DNA from: Gemmatimonadaceae bacterium
GTDB lineage: Bacteria > Gemmatimonadota > Gemmatimonadetes > Gemmatimonadales > Gemmatimonadaceae
Assembly (NCBI GenBank): GCA_013817305.1
Contig: JACDCY010000009.1
Location: 1-47,818, forward strand
Direction: 5' to 3'
DNA: 47,818 nucleotides
Part shown: positions 35,412-44,816 of the stretch, one piece after another
Numbering within the stretch: position 1 is the stretch's first letter
Layout of the letters: every line of letters starts with the position of its first letter
Program-made: the position numbers and the translations under genes
The notes under the pieces: generated by a model
The model's input: only the letters and a program-made list of their open reading frames with translations
What the model was told of the DNA's origin: nothing
Databases searched by the model: none

Positions 35412-37226
35412 TCACCGGCTGCGCGCGATCCACGCGCGAACGTTGGTCTCCAGCAGCTCCAACGGGATCGCCCCGTGCGCCAGCACTTCATCATGGAAGG
35501 CGCGAACGTCGAACTTCGGGCCAAGCTCTCGCTCGGCCTCGGCGCGCAATTGCTTGATCTTCAGCTCGCCCAGCTTGTACGCGAGCGCCTGGCCGGGCCA
35601 CGCGATGTAGCGGTCCACTTCGACAGTGATGTCGTGCTCGGTCTTCGCCGAGTTCTCGCGGAAGAAGTCGATGGCCTGCTGCCGGGTCCAACCCATGGAA
35701 TGGATTCCCGTGTCCAGCACCAGCCGGATCGCGCGCCACATCTCGTACGTCAGCTGACCGAACTTCGAGTAGGGATCCTTATAGAAGCCCAGGTCGGGGC
35801 CGAGACTCTCCGCGTACAGCGCCCACCCTTCAACGAACGCGGTGGGTCCGATATGACGCCGAAACTCTGGAACGTTCTCCATCTCCTGCGCGAGCGCGAT
35901 CTGGAAGTGATGCCCCGGCACGGCCTCGTGCAGCGAAAGGGCTTCCATCTCCCATTTCGGTCTCGAGGTCAGGTCATAGGTGTTCACGTAGTACCACCCG
36001 GGGCGCCCGGCGGCGGGGGATCCCTGGGAGTAGTAGGCAGTCGTCTGCGAGGGAGCCATGAACGACGGAATCGTCGTGACTCCGTACGGCAACCGCGGCA
36101 GCTTTCCGAACAGCTTCACGAGCTCGGGGTCGATCCGCTTGGAGATGTCGCGGTACTCGCGGACGAGGCTGGCGGAATCCGTATGGTAGAAGCGCGTGTC
36201 CGTCCGAAGGAAGCGGACGAACTCCGCGAACGTCCCCGTGAACCCTGTAGAGCGGATCACCGAGTCCATGACGCCGCGGATGCGGCGTACCTCGGAGTGG
36301 CCAAGGGCGTGAATCTCGGCGGGTGACATCCGGGTAGTCGTCTGCTCGCGGACATTGAACGCGTACCAGGCAGCGCCATCGGGCACCGAGCTCCAGCCGA
36401 GCGCCTCGCGGGAGCGGGGTACGTACTGCGACTGCAGATAGTCGTGCAGCCGCTGGAAAGCCGGACGTAGTGAAGTCCGGTACGTCTCGACGGCCGCCTG
36501 GCGGAGCCGCTGCTGCTCGGCGGCGGGGATGGACGAGTGGAAGGTCACGAATGGCTGCAGCAGCGGGCTGGCAAGCGGGTCCTCCACGATTTGCTGCTTC
36601 ACCTGCCCCGGAATGTCGCGCATGGTGATGCGCGCGGGCGTGACTCCGAGCTGCTGACCCCGCTGGAGCAGCGCGATCGTCTGATCGATGAGGGCGGGCG
36701 AAGCGACGAGGCGCGCGAGCATGTCCTCGTAATGCTCCACCTTCGACGCGGGCATGCGCACCATCATCTGCGAGATGTCCTGATGCACGCCGCCCAGCTG
36801 TGTTATCTGCAGCACCTCTCCCGGAAACCTGGCTCCCTCGAGAGATGCTTCCATGTCCCTGCGGAAGAGATCATAGCTCACCTGATCGCTGGCACCCAGC
36901 GCCCCCCGGTCGATCGACCGCAACACGCGCAACGGCACCTCGGGAGCAGTTTTCCTGCGCGCGACAGCCGCAGCGGACATGTCCGTCCACCGATCGTTCT
37001 GGCCCGGAAAGCCCGCGTACGTCGCGAACTCCGGGTACTCGATCATCGTGTGCCGCCAGTTCACGTCGAACAGTTCGCGCAGTCGCGCGCTATCGGGCTT
37101 GGCTCCGCGCGATCCCTCGATAGCGGCATACTCGGCCGCGAACCGGGCCGTCCGCGTGGGCTCCTGCGCAAAGACCGGAACAGACAGGATCGAAAGAACG
37201 AGGCAAAAAGAGAACGTGCGCATCAT
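35412..37226 (-). CDS. Secreted DUF885 putative metallohydrolase
   Basis: A 604-residue protein with a clear Sec signal (residues 1-20, ending VFAQ). The family motif HEAVPGHHFQ (near 433-442) and EGWALYAE (~466-473) resemble zinc-binding gluzincin sites (HExxxGH plus a downstream Glu). DUF885 proteins are predicted peptidases; substrates are mostly unknown. It lies 21 bases downstream of the ABC exporter gene on the same strand, and upstream of phzF, so the three may form one unit. Confidence 0.9.
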   Translation of the reverse strand: MMRTFSFCLVLSILSVPVFAQEPTRTARFAAEYAAIEGSRGAKPDSARLRELFDVNWRHTMIEYPEFATYAGFPGQNDRWTDMSAAAVARRKTAPEVPLRVLRSIDRGALGASDQVSYDLFRRDMEASLEGARFPGEVLQITQLGGVHQDISQMMVRMPASKVEHYEDMLARLVASPALIDQTIALLQRGQQLGVTPARITMRDIPGQVKQQIVEDPLASPLLQPFVTFHSSIPAAEQQRLRQAAVETYRTSLRPAFQRLHDYLQSQYVPRSREALGWSSVPDGAAWYAFNVREQTTTRMSPAEIHALGHSEVRRIRGVMDSVIRSTGFTGTFAEFVRFLRTDTRFYHTDSASLVREYRDISKRIDPELVKLFGKLPRLPYGVTTIPSFMAPSQTTAYYSQGSPAAGRPGWYYVNTYDLTSRPKWEMEALSLHEAVPGHHFQIALAQEMENVPEFRRHIGPTAFVEGWALYAESLGPDLGFYKDPYSKFGQLTYEMWRAIRLVLDTGIHSMGWTRQQAIDFFRENSAKTEHDITVEVDRYIAWPGQALAYKLGELKIKQLRAEAERELGPKFDVRAFHDEVLAHGAIPLELLETNVRAWIARSR

Positions 37227-37247
37227 CGTTGGAATTCCGAGTTGGAG

Positions 37248-39116
37248 TTACAGACCGGTGTTGCTCGAAACGCGTCCCAGGCCGTCCAGAGGCGACGGCG
37301 CCTCCGGCGTGAAATCCTCGCCGGGGTTGATGAAGCGATCGCGCTCGATTCCGTACTGCTTGTCGTACAGCTGCCGATATCGTCCGTCGAGCTTGACGAG
37401 CTCGGCGTGCGTGCCCCGCTCGACGAGCTGGCCGGCATCGAGCACAAGAATCTGGTCGGCACTTTCGATGGTAGATAGACGGTGAGCGATGACGAACGTG
37501 GTGCGCCCGCGGCGGAGCGACCGGAGGCCGTCGCGAATCAACGCTTCGCTCTCGCTGTCCAGGCTCGACGTCGCCTCGTCGAGGATGAGTATCCGCGGAT
37601 TGGCGACTATGGCGCGAGCTATCGCTACGCGCTGCCTCTGACCCCCCGACAGCCTTACTCCGCGCTCGCCGACGATCGTCTCGTACTTGAGCTCGAATTC
37701 CTCGACGAACTCGTCGCAGTGCGCGATCCGCCCTGCGGCGCGAATCTCGTCATCCGTTGCATCGGGCTTGGAGAACGCGATGTTCTCCCTGATCGTTCCG
37801 TCAAAAAGGAAATTGTCCTGCAGGACCACGCCGAGGTGCGCCCGATAATCCAGCAGACGCACGCCGGCGAGGTCGCGTCCGTCCACCAGAACGCGACCGC
37901 GGTCGGGGCGATTGAACGCCATTACGAGATTGATCAGCGTGCTCTTGCCGGATCCGCTGGGCCCGACGAGCGCGGTGGTGTAGCCGGCTGGCGTTACGAA
38001 CGAAATGTCCTTGAGCACCGGGCGTCCCGGCACGTACCCGAAGAACACGTTCTCGAACGCGACCTCCCCGCTCAGCTCCGGCAGCTGGGTGCGCGAAGAG
38101 TCCTCCGCCTGCTCGCTCGCCATCTGTCGCAGCTCGCGAATTCGGTCCAGCCCGGCGAAAGCTTCGGTGATCTGGGTGCCGATGGATGCGATCTGAATGA
38201 GCGGCGCAGCCACCAGCCCGACGAAGAAGATGTACATCACGAAGTCGCCGAGCGTCATCGTTCCGCCAAGGATCGCGCGTCCGCCCACGACGATCATCAA
38301 CACGCCGATCGCGCCGACGATCACGGTCGCGCCGGCGCCAACCGCGGACGTGCCGGTGATCGTGCGAGCGATGTTTCTGAACAGTTTCTCCACCGCTTCG
38401 GAGAAAATTCTTTCTTCACGCTCCTCGGCGACGTACACCTTGACGATCCGGATTCCCCCGAGTGACTCGGCGAGGCGGCCCGTGGCATCCGCGTTGAGCT
38501 CACCGCGCTCGCGAAAGAGCGGTCGGATCCGGCCGAACGCCACGGCCATCATGCCGCCGAACGCGCCCAGGATGATCAGCATCGCGAGCGTCAGCTTCCA
38601 GTTGAGACTGAACAGCACGACCAACCCGACAATCGCCGTCACGAGGCCACCCGTCAACTGGACCAGGCCGGTCCCGACAAGGTTTCGAATGCCCTCGGCG
38701 TCGCTCATCACGCGGGAAATCAAGATCCCGGTCTTCGTCGAGTCGAAGAACGACACGGGAAGCCGCAACACGTGGGCGTGGACCGTACGGCGCATGTCGG
38801 TGATGGCGCGCTGCGCGGTGACGCTGACCACCTGCGAGAGCGCGAAGCCTGTCACTGCCTGTATGAGCGTGGCCACGCCCGCGGCCAGCGCAATCGGCAT
38901 GAGCAGCTCGACGTTGCGGTTGCCGATAACGTCGTCGATCAGGTACTTGGAGCTTGCCGGCAGGACTAGCCCGGCGAACCTGTTGACGAGCATGAGAGCC
39001 AAACCAATGGCCAGCGGCCGGCGGTGGCTCCAGATTAGCTCGCGCGCTTCGCTCCACGCCCGCGAATAATCGATCGGCTTTTTTTCCGGCTTGGCGGGAC
39101 GGGGCTGTGTGGCCAC
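37248..39116 (-). CDS. MsbA-type ABC exporter (fused membrane and ATPase domains)
   Basis: A 622-residue half-transporter. Six membrane helices fill residues ~30-340; the nucleotide-binding domain lies at ~375-610 with Walker A GPSGSGKST, Q-loop VVLQDNFLFDGT, signature LSGGQRQRVAIARA, Walker B ILILDEATSSLDSES and the H-loop His in VIAHRLST. It resembles lipid A/lipid or multidrug exporters (MsbA/LmrA class), working as a homodimer. GTG 39116 is chosen because the family-like sequence begins right after it; the frame is open to another GTG at 39281, which would add an Arg-rich 55-residue extension. Neither has a strong ribosome-binding site, so the start is uncertain. Confidence 0.93.
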   Translation of the reverse strand: MATQPRPAKPEKKPIDYSRAWSEARELIWSHRRPLAIGLALMLVNRFAGLVLPASSKYLIDDVIGNRNVELLMPIALAAGVATLIQAVTGFALSQVVSVTAQRAITDMRRTVHAHVLRLPVSFFDSTKTGILISRVMSDAEGIRNLVGTGLVQLTGGLVTAIVGLVVLFSLNWKLTLAMLIILGAFGGMMAVAFGRIRPLFRERGELNADATGRLAESLGGIRIVKVYVAEEREERIFSEAVEKLFRNIARTITGTSAVGAGATVIVGAIGVLMIVVGGRAILGGTMTLGDFVMYIFFVGLVAAPLIQIASIGTQITEAFAGLDRIRELRQMASEQAEDSSRTQLPELSGEVAFENVFFGYVPGRPVLKDISFVTPAGYTTALVGPSGSGKSTLINLVMAFNRPDRGRVLVDGRDLAGVRLLDYRAHLGVVLQDNFLFDGTIRENIAFSKPDATDDEIRAAGRIAHCDEFVEEFELKYETIVGERGVRLSGGQRQRVAIARAIVANPRILILDEATSSLDSESEALIRDGLRSLRRGRTTFVIAHRLSTIESADQILVLDAGQLVERGTHAELVKLDGRYRQLYDKQYGIERDRFINPGEDFTPEAPSPLDGLGRVSSNTGL

Positions 39117-39299
39117 TTGGCGGATGAAAGGGATTCGGTCGGCGCGGGAGGCGCGTACAGAAGCTACGCGGATGCGACAGCCGCCGAAACCGACTTCGCG
39201 TAGCGGACGTACGTTGGTCCATACCTTCAGTGAGCTAGTTTTCGAGCGGGAACGCCGAGCGCGGCGAGCTTTCTTCAACACTCCGGACAGCCCTACTAC

Positions 39300-41963
39300 A
39301 TGCTTCGCACCGCAGTTTTTGCTTTGTTCGCCGCCGTCCCGTCATGGGCGCAGCAAACTTCGCCTCCGGCACCGGCCGCCAATGAACGGCCGCGCCCCGT
39401 TGCCCATGCCACGCACTTGGAGGGGGAGATCCGCATCGACGGCAAGCTCGACGACGCTGCGTGGGCGTCGGCACCAGCGTATCAGGAGTTCACACAGCTC
39501 GATCCCGATGAGGGTCAAGCGAGCTCGGAAAAAACCGAGCTGCGTGTCCTGTATGACGGAACCGCTCTATACATCGGGCTGCGCATGTACGATTCCGAGC
39601 CTGCCGGAATCCGTTCGAGGCTCGCTCGCAGGGACGAGCCTATTTTCGGTGCGGATCTCGTGGAAGTGTACCTCGACACCTACCTCGACCGGCTGACCGG
39701 GTTCGTTTTTCGGATTACCCCTGCCGGCGCCATTCGCGACGCCGCTTGGCTGGCCCCGGGGAGCGGCGGCTTCGGGCAGGACAACTCTTGGGATGCTGTC
39801 TGGGAATCAGGAGCGACGATCGATTCCGCCGGTTGGTCCGCCGAGATGCGAATCCCGTTCTCGCAACTCCGGTACAGCAACGGCGCGGCCGATACCACCT
39901 GGGGAATTCAGGTTCGCCGCGATATTGCTCGCAAAGGCGAGACAATGTTGTTCGCGTTCACGCCGAAGCGGCTCCCCGGCGGCGCACAGGCGTGGGGAAA
40001 CCTCACAGGCCTTCGCGGGTTGCCGAAAACTCGAAATCTGGAGCTCATGCCGTACATGACGGCGCGCGCCGAGTATCTCGATGTAGCGCAGGGGAATCCC
40101 TTTCGGGGAGGGAGCGAGTATCGCACCAAGGTTGGCGGAGATCTCAAGTATTCCCTCACGACCAGCATGCGGTTGAGCGCGACGGTAAATCCCGACTTTG
40201 GCCAGGTTGAAGTCGATCCCGCTCGTGTCAACCTCTCGGCGAACGAGCTGTTTTTTCCCGAGCGTAGGCCCTTTTTCATCGAAGGGGCGGACATTTTCCA
40301 CTACGGGCGTATCCGGTCGTTTAATTCGTTTGCCTTTCCGACGTTTTTTCATTCGCGGCGCATCGGCCGCGCGCCTCAACGTGCTGTTAGCGGACAGCGT
40401 TTCGTTGATTCCCCGGACGAAGCCACGATAGCCGGGGCCGCCAAAATTACCGGCAAGACGTCCAGGGGGCTGTCGCTGGGAGTCCTGGACGCTGTGACGT
40501 TGCGCGAAACCGCAAGGATTGAAAGCAGCACCGGTCAGCGAAACAACGAGCCCGTCGAGCCGATGACGAATTATTTCGCGGGGCGGGTACGGCAGGATTA
40601 CAACCAGGGCAATAGCACGATCGGTGCGTTGCTGACCGCCGCGAACCGCGATCTCACGGACGCACCGCTTGCCGCGCTGCTGCGCCGCGACGCGTATTTC
40701 GCCGGACTGGATTTCAATCAAAGCTGGAAGCAACGCGAGTGGACTCTGGACGGTTCTGTCTCACGAAGCGCCGTGTACGGCACGCCGGACGCGCTGGCGC
40801 TGACACAACGCTCGTCCGTGCACTACTTCCAGCGACCTGATCTCGAGTCAGCCCGCTTTGATCCCACCCGGCGATCGCTTCAGGGCAATGCGTGGCAGCT
40901 GTCTGCGGCTAAGAATTCAGGGAAGCACTGGCTAGGGAGTGCCACGTATCAAAGCGTGAGCCCCGGCTTCGAAATCAACGATGTCGGCTTTCATTCTCTG
41001 ACTGCGTACCGCGCGCTATCAGGGGTTTTTGTTTACAAGGACGACCAGCCGGGAAAATTCTTCAGGCATTATTTGGTGGGCAATTTCTCCGGGTACAACA
41101 GCAATTCTGACGGAGATAAGATCAGCCAGTACTACGGCTTCGCAGCGGAAGGCCGCCTGACCAATTTTTGGTTTATTAGATCACGAGCCATCGTCAGCGC
41201 CCAGAAGTACGACGATCGCCTGACCCGGGGCGGGCCGATCATGGTTCAGCCTGCGGCGCGGTCAATGGAGCTTCAGGTTCGTAGCGATGATCGTCGCGTC
41301 TATTTATTCAACGCGGAGTACGAGTACTACGGCGACAGGGCGAACAGCAGGGAAGACGAATTCTCGCTGGAGTTCGCCGTGCGACCCAGCTCCGCGTTGC
41401 GCCTCAGTTTTTCCCCGCGGTACGAGAAGGCGAGCCTGGCGACGCAATATGTCAGTCAGGCCTCTGACGCATCAGCGACCGAGACATACGGACGTCGCTA
41501 CGTGTTTGGCAGCCTGCGGTACAACGAGCTTTCCCTCGTCACGCGCGTCGACTGGACGTTTACTCCGGCACTGTCGCTGCAGCTGTTCGCGCAGCCGCTC
41601 GTGGCGACCGGCGCCTACTCGGACTTCCGCAGCCTTCGTCGCCCGAGAACGCAGGAGTTCGACCGGTTCTCCCAGGCCGACGGTTCACTCACCCGCGCCG
41701 ATGGGAGCTATACTGCTCGCCCCGCACCGGGAAGCTCGATTTCGTTTCGGGACCCCGATTTTCACGCACGTTCACTGCTTGGGAACGCGGTCGTGCGGTG
41801 GGAATATCGGCCTGGATCCGCGCTCTTTTTCGTGTGGCAGCAGCGGAGAGCGGGAGAGGGACCGGCCGGCGATTTCGAGATCGGGCGCGACGTGTCCGGG
41901 CTGTTTCGCACTTCACCGGAGAACGTGTTCGCCATTAAGGCGACTTACTGGATCGGACGGTAG
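39300..41963 (+). CDS. CBM9-like/DUF5916 outer-membrane beta-barrel protein
   Basis: An 887-residue outer-membrane protein. A signal peptide (residues 1-18, SWAQ) precedes a CBM9-like beta-sandwich (about 40-230; IRIDGKLDDAAWASAP is the usual opening). A DUF5916-type barrel then runs to the C-terminus, with the family motif NPDFGQVEVDPARVNLS and FFPERRPFFIEGADIF (near 300-340) and many alternating aromatic strands. The family is common in Bacteroidota and Gemmatimonadota; function is unknown, perhaps glycan or peptide handling at the surface. It is divergent from the ABC exporter and shares a ~180-base promoter region with it. Confidence 0.93.
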   Translation: MLRTAVFALFAAVPSWAQQTSPPAPAANERPRPVAHATHLEGEIRIDGKLDDAAWASAPAYQEFTQLDPDEGQASSEKTELRVLYDGTALYIGLRMYDSEPAGIRSRLARRDEPIFGADLVEVYLDTYLDRLTGFVFRITPAGAIRDAAWLAPGSGGFGQDNSWDAVWESGATIDSAGWSAEMRIPFSQLRYSNGAADTTWGIQVRRDIARKGETMLFAFTPKRLPGGAQAWGNLTGLRGLPKTRNLELMPYMTARAEYLDVAQGNPFRGGSEYRTKVGGDLKYSLTTSMRLSATVNPDFGQVEVDPARVNLSANELFFPERRPFFIEGADIFHYGRIRSFNSFAFPTFFHSRRIGRAPQRAVSGQRFVDSPDEATIAGAAKITGKTSRGLSLGVLDAVTLRETARIESSTGQRNNEPVEPMTNYFAGRVRQDYNQGNSTIGALLTAANRDLTDAPLAALLRRDAYFAGLDFNQSWKQREWTLDGSVSRSAVYGTPDALALTQRSSVHYFQRPDLESARFDPTRRSLQGNAWQLSAAKNSGKHWLGSATYQSVSPGFEINDVGFHSLTAYRALSGVFVYKDDQPGKFFRHYLVGNFSGYNSNSDGDKISQYYGFAAEGRLTNFWFIRSRAIVSAQKYDDRLTRGGPIMVQPAARSMELQVRSDDRRVYLFNAEYEYYGDRANSREDEFSLEFAVRPSSALRLSFSPRYEKASLATQYVSQASDASATETYGRRYVFGSLRYNELSLVTRVDWTFTPALSLQLFAQPLVATGAYSDFRSLRRPRTQEFDRFSQADGSLTRADGSYTARPAPGSSISFRDPDFHARSLLGNAVVRWEYRPGSALFFVWQQRRAGEGPAGDFEIGRDVSGLFRTSPENVFAIKATYWIGR

Positions 41964-41971
41964 GCTACGCT

Positions 41972-41997
41972 AGTGATCAGTGATCAGTGATTAGTGA
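41972..41997. repeat. GTGATCA heptamer repeats in a second convergent junction
   Basis: AGTGATC-type 7-base units are repeated about three and a half times, the last with a T for C change. The block is nearly identical to the reverse complement of 24344-24366. It occupies the short gap between the DUF5916 gene (stop 41963) and the convergent His-motif protein gene (stop 42005). Confidence 0.88.
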
Positions 41998-42004
41998 GAA
42001 GCGA

Positions 42005-43534
42005 CTAGTTCACTTCTGCATCGAACGCTCCCGTAACCACGCTGCCATTCCGCTTCACCTGCACCCAGATCCGGTAGTTGCCCGCGCTGGGAAAGGCGTA
42101 GGGAAAGGACACGAAATTTCCCATGGTCATTCCCGCGTGCGCGGCAGACGCGGCGGAATCCGTCGCGGTCACGCGGCGAGACAGTGTGCCCGCCACGGTG
42201 TCTGAAGCACTACGCAGATCAAAGCTGCGCTTCGCCGCCATCGGGACGGTGCCCGATGGATGCAAATGGATGAATACAGATCGATCATCACGCATCACGA
42301 CTGCGTGCGCAGCCATCCCCATGTAGGGCTCCAGCGCGACCGGACTTCCCGTGAGATCGGTCACGGTAAACCGCAGGCGCGCCGGAGCGCCGGCAACGAG
42401 CTGCGCGCTGCCGCGATCCCATCTGATCATCGTCTCCCGGTCGGACGACGCAGCGCTCGTAACAGGCACCACGCTCACATGCCACGAATCATCGCCGCGC
42501 GAGCCCGAGCTCGGCTCGGCCGTCCGAGCCGGGAGCGGGAGCGGCGAGGTCAGAGTTTGAGCGAAGCCGCTCTCGTGAACCACGTCGCCATAGACGTGAT
42601 ACGCTCCACCCGGTAGCGGCGGCCGCCATGCGCTGAAACGCACGGTGTCCGACGTGGACGGGTGCAGGTGCGCGAATGCACGCAGATCGTCGCTGATTAC
42701 GAACATGTGCATCAGCTTGCCGTGGTCCGGTATCATCGGCGTGTACCCGGACCGTCGCGATCCCGGCCCATGCGCTTCGTTTCTGCTGGCGACCCATCCG
42801 CTGTCGGTTATTCGCAGGTCGATCGCGTTCGGCGCAGCGGAGTCGTCGACGCTCGCGACCGCCGTCATCGGCCGGAAGATCGAGCGGCGATAAGAAGCAT
42901 CTTCCGCTTTCCACCATAGCCTCCCGCCCACAATCGCCGACGCAAGCACGACTGAGGCGATTGCCATGGCGAGCCTGCCGCGCTTGCGACGCGCGGCATC
43001 GACCGTGGCGCCCGGCGCGAGCGACGCCTCGCTGGCCGCAGCGCCGGCGATGCTGACGATGCCGGCAAAAAGAACCAGCCCGACCAGAGCCAGAGCCACG
43101 GCGAAAGGGCCGTCGAGAGCGAGCCGCCGATAGGCGACGAACGCTGCCGGGACGACAACGCTCCCGGATCCCTTCGCGCCCGCGACGTTGATCTTCACGC
43201 TGTTCGATCCGCCGGACATCACCCACAGCGAGACCGTGTGGAGCTCAGGGTCTCCCTGCACGGGACCAGCGGCCTCGGGGGGAGGCGGCGTGCCCGCGGC
43301 GTCGAATTTGTTTACGCTGGCCGAGACCGCGACGGGCGGAGTTTCCTGCGCCGATTCGTAGACTCGAACCGAAATGTCGGTGACAGCGGGGATCACGCCG
43401 GGAGACCTGACGTGCACGAGCACGCGGTACGGTCCCGCACTTCCCTCGAACCAGGTGTCGGGACTACCGATGTGGGCAGCCCCGACCACGATGAATCCGA
43501 CGGCCATGAGCGCGCGCAACGCAACGCGCCTCAT
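42005..43534 (-). CDS. Membrane protein with two His-rich HxxV-DD-F-HLHP domains
   Basis: A 509-residue protein of unknown family. A signal or first membrane segment (residues ~5-22), an Ig-like beta-rich domain, and two more membrane segments (~140-160 and ~190-210) are followed by two extracytoplasmic beta domains. Each carries the same motif: H-x2-V-x2-DD-x3-F-x-HLHPS, near residues 273-290 (HMFVISDDLRAFAHLHPS) and 415-432 (HAVVMRDDRSVFIHLHPS). Clustered His and nearby Met suggest metal, possibly copper, binding; this is inference. ATG 43534 overlaps the upstream stop by 4 bases (ATGA), so it forms a module with the gene at 43531-44691. The frame is open to 43813 but that is the upstream gene in another frame. 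Confidence 0.75.
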   Translation of the reverse strand: MRRVALRALMAVGFIVVGAAHIGSPDTWFEGSAGPYRVLVHVRSPGVIPAVTDISVRVYESAQETPPVAVSASVNKFDAAGTPPPPEAAGPVQGDPELHTVSLWVMSGGSNSVKINVAGAKGSGSVVVPAAFVAYRRLALDGPFAVALALVGLVLFAGIVSIAGAAASEASLAPGATVDAARRKRGRLAMAIASVVLASAIVGGRLWWKAEDASYRRSIFRPMTAVASVDDSAAPNAIDLRITDSGWVASRNEAHGPGSRRSGYTPMIPDHGKLMHMFVISDDLRAFAHLHPSTSDTVRFSAWRPPLPGGAYHVYGDVVHESGFAQTLTSPLPLPARTAEPSSGSRGDDSWHVSVVPVTSAASSDRETMIRWDRGSAQLVAGAPARLRFTVTDLTGSPVALEPYMGMAAHAVVMRDDRSVFIHLHPSGTVPMAAKRSFDLRSASDTVAGTLSRRVTATDSAASAAHAGMTMGNFVSFPYAFPSAGNYRIWVQVKRNGSVVTGAFDAEVN

Positions 43535-44691
43535 CGCTGTACCCGCGCCATGACTTTTCCGGCCCAGAGACCCAGCCTGCTGGAAATCGTCGCCGCCAGA
43601 AAGGTCCACAGCAGCGCGAGCGTGAAGGCAGCGGCGGGCACGGTGTTCCAGTACTCGTAGCGCCACGGTCCGAGCCGCTCCGTGTAATCCCATTGATCGG
43701 CGGCAAAGAACCAGTTGCGCGCGGCGGGCGACATCAGGAAGCTCGACCAGTACCAGTGCACCGCGAGCATCGCGAGGACGAAGCCGACTCCGATCAGCGG
43801 AGCCAGCAGCCAATCATTGACGCGCCTGGCTCGCGGAAGCGCGAGATCGAGCAGAATCGCCGGAATGATCAGCAGCAGCGGGAATGGAGCCGGCACCATG
43901 TGCGTCACCGCGTTGTAGATAGGCGCCAGAAGGGGCGTTGCAGGGACTAGCTGCAGCACCCAGATGATCACGAGCTGAATCGCCGTGTATATCGCGGCCA
44001 CGGTCGTTGCCGGGAATCGCAGCCGGCTCGCGCGAGCCGCGCTCAGCAGCGCAATCGGGATGACGATGGCGACCATGCGATAGAACATCGGAGACCGCAT
44101 GTCGTTCGCGATGCCCGCGTCTTCCATTATCACCGTGGCCATCATCGTAAGCAGGATGCCGGCGCTCGCCGCGTAGATGGACCTGAGGCGCCGGTCGTGG
44201 CCTACGCGGTTCTGTGCCGCGACCGCCATGACCATCGCTCCCACCTGGATCGCGATCATCCCCCACGCCAGCACCATGTGAGGGGGGCTGATGATCTTGA
44301 CGTCCAGTCCGTATGCGTTGTGCCACCAGTTGTCGAAGGGCGCCGACGCGATCATCATCGCCGTTCCCCAGATGCAGATCCAGGCGCCCAGTGGCCCGTA
44401 GAATCCCCACACCCGCACGCCGCCCTGCTTCGCCGCCGGATCTCCGCCAAAAGTCGCTCGGAGCACGAGCCAGCCGCAGCTCAGTCCCGCGACGATCGCA
44501 GCCAGCTGCTCGAGCACGTGGGGAGGACTCCAGAAAGTGTCCCGGCCGATTGTGCGATGCCACGAGATGTCCCAGATGAGGCCGACTACGATCGCCGCCG
44601 ACGCAAAGAGCGTCGCGTAGAGCGGCCAATACGCGACCTCGCCCGTTTGCGGCAGCTGGCTGTCGGCGATCGGCAGAGCTGTGGCAGCCAT
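43531..44691 (-). CDS. Multi-spanning membrane protein with duplicated DxxWH...SPPH motif
   Basis: A 386-residue protein with about nine membrane helices and no family I recognise. Two copies of a motif D-x2-WH-x3-G-x-D-x3/4-SPPH lie near residues 40-57 (DISWH...SPPH) and 120-140 (DNWWH...SPPH), each just before a membrane helix. This implies an internal duplication. The conserved His pairs could bind metal or haem near the membrane surface. ATG 44691 is chosen because AAAGGGA stands shortly before it; the frame is open to 45072 but that part would overlap the divergent peroxiredoxin gene. It is first in a two-gene unit with the HLHP-motif protein. Confidence 0.8.
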   Translation of the reverse strand: MAATALPIADSQLPQTGEVAYWPLYATLFASAAIVVGLIWDISWHRTIGRDTFWSPPHVLEQLAAIVAGLSCGWLVLRATFGGDPAAKQGGVRVWGFYGPLGAWICIWGTAMMIASAPFDNWWHNAYGLDVKIISPPHMVLAWGMIAIQVGAMVMAVAAQNRVGHDRRLRSIYAASAGILLTMMATVIMEDAGIANDMRSPMFYRMVAIVIPIALLSAARASRLRFPATTVAAIYTAIQLVIIWVLQLVPATPLLAPIYNAVTHMVPAPFPLLLIIPAILLDLALPRARRVNDWLLAPLIGVGFVLAMLAVHWYWSSFLMSPAARNWFFAADQWDYTERLGPWRYEYWNTVPAAAFTLALLWTFLAATISSRLGLWAGKVMARVQR

Positions 44692-44816
44692 TGAGTTCCC
44701 TTTCGGAGGTGGGCAAAAAATAGCATGCCCGGCCCGAGCCGGCTGCGAGATAAGCGCTCTGGCCGACGGGAGCGCTGCCCCGTAGTATTTGATTGTCGCA
44801 TTATCGGAGACCCCGC

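Noticed and set aside
43535-43813. A 93-residue N-terminal extension of the HLHP-motif protein
   Set aside because: It is the upstream membrane-protein gene in another frame; ATG 43534 overlaps that stop by 4 bases and is followed by a signal-like helix.
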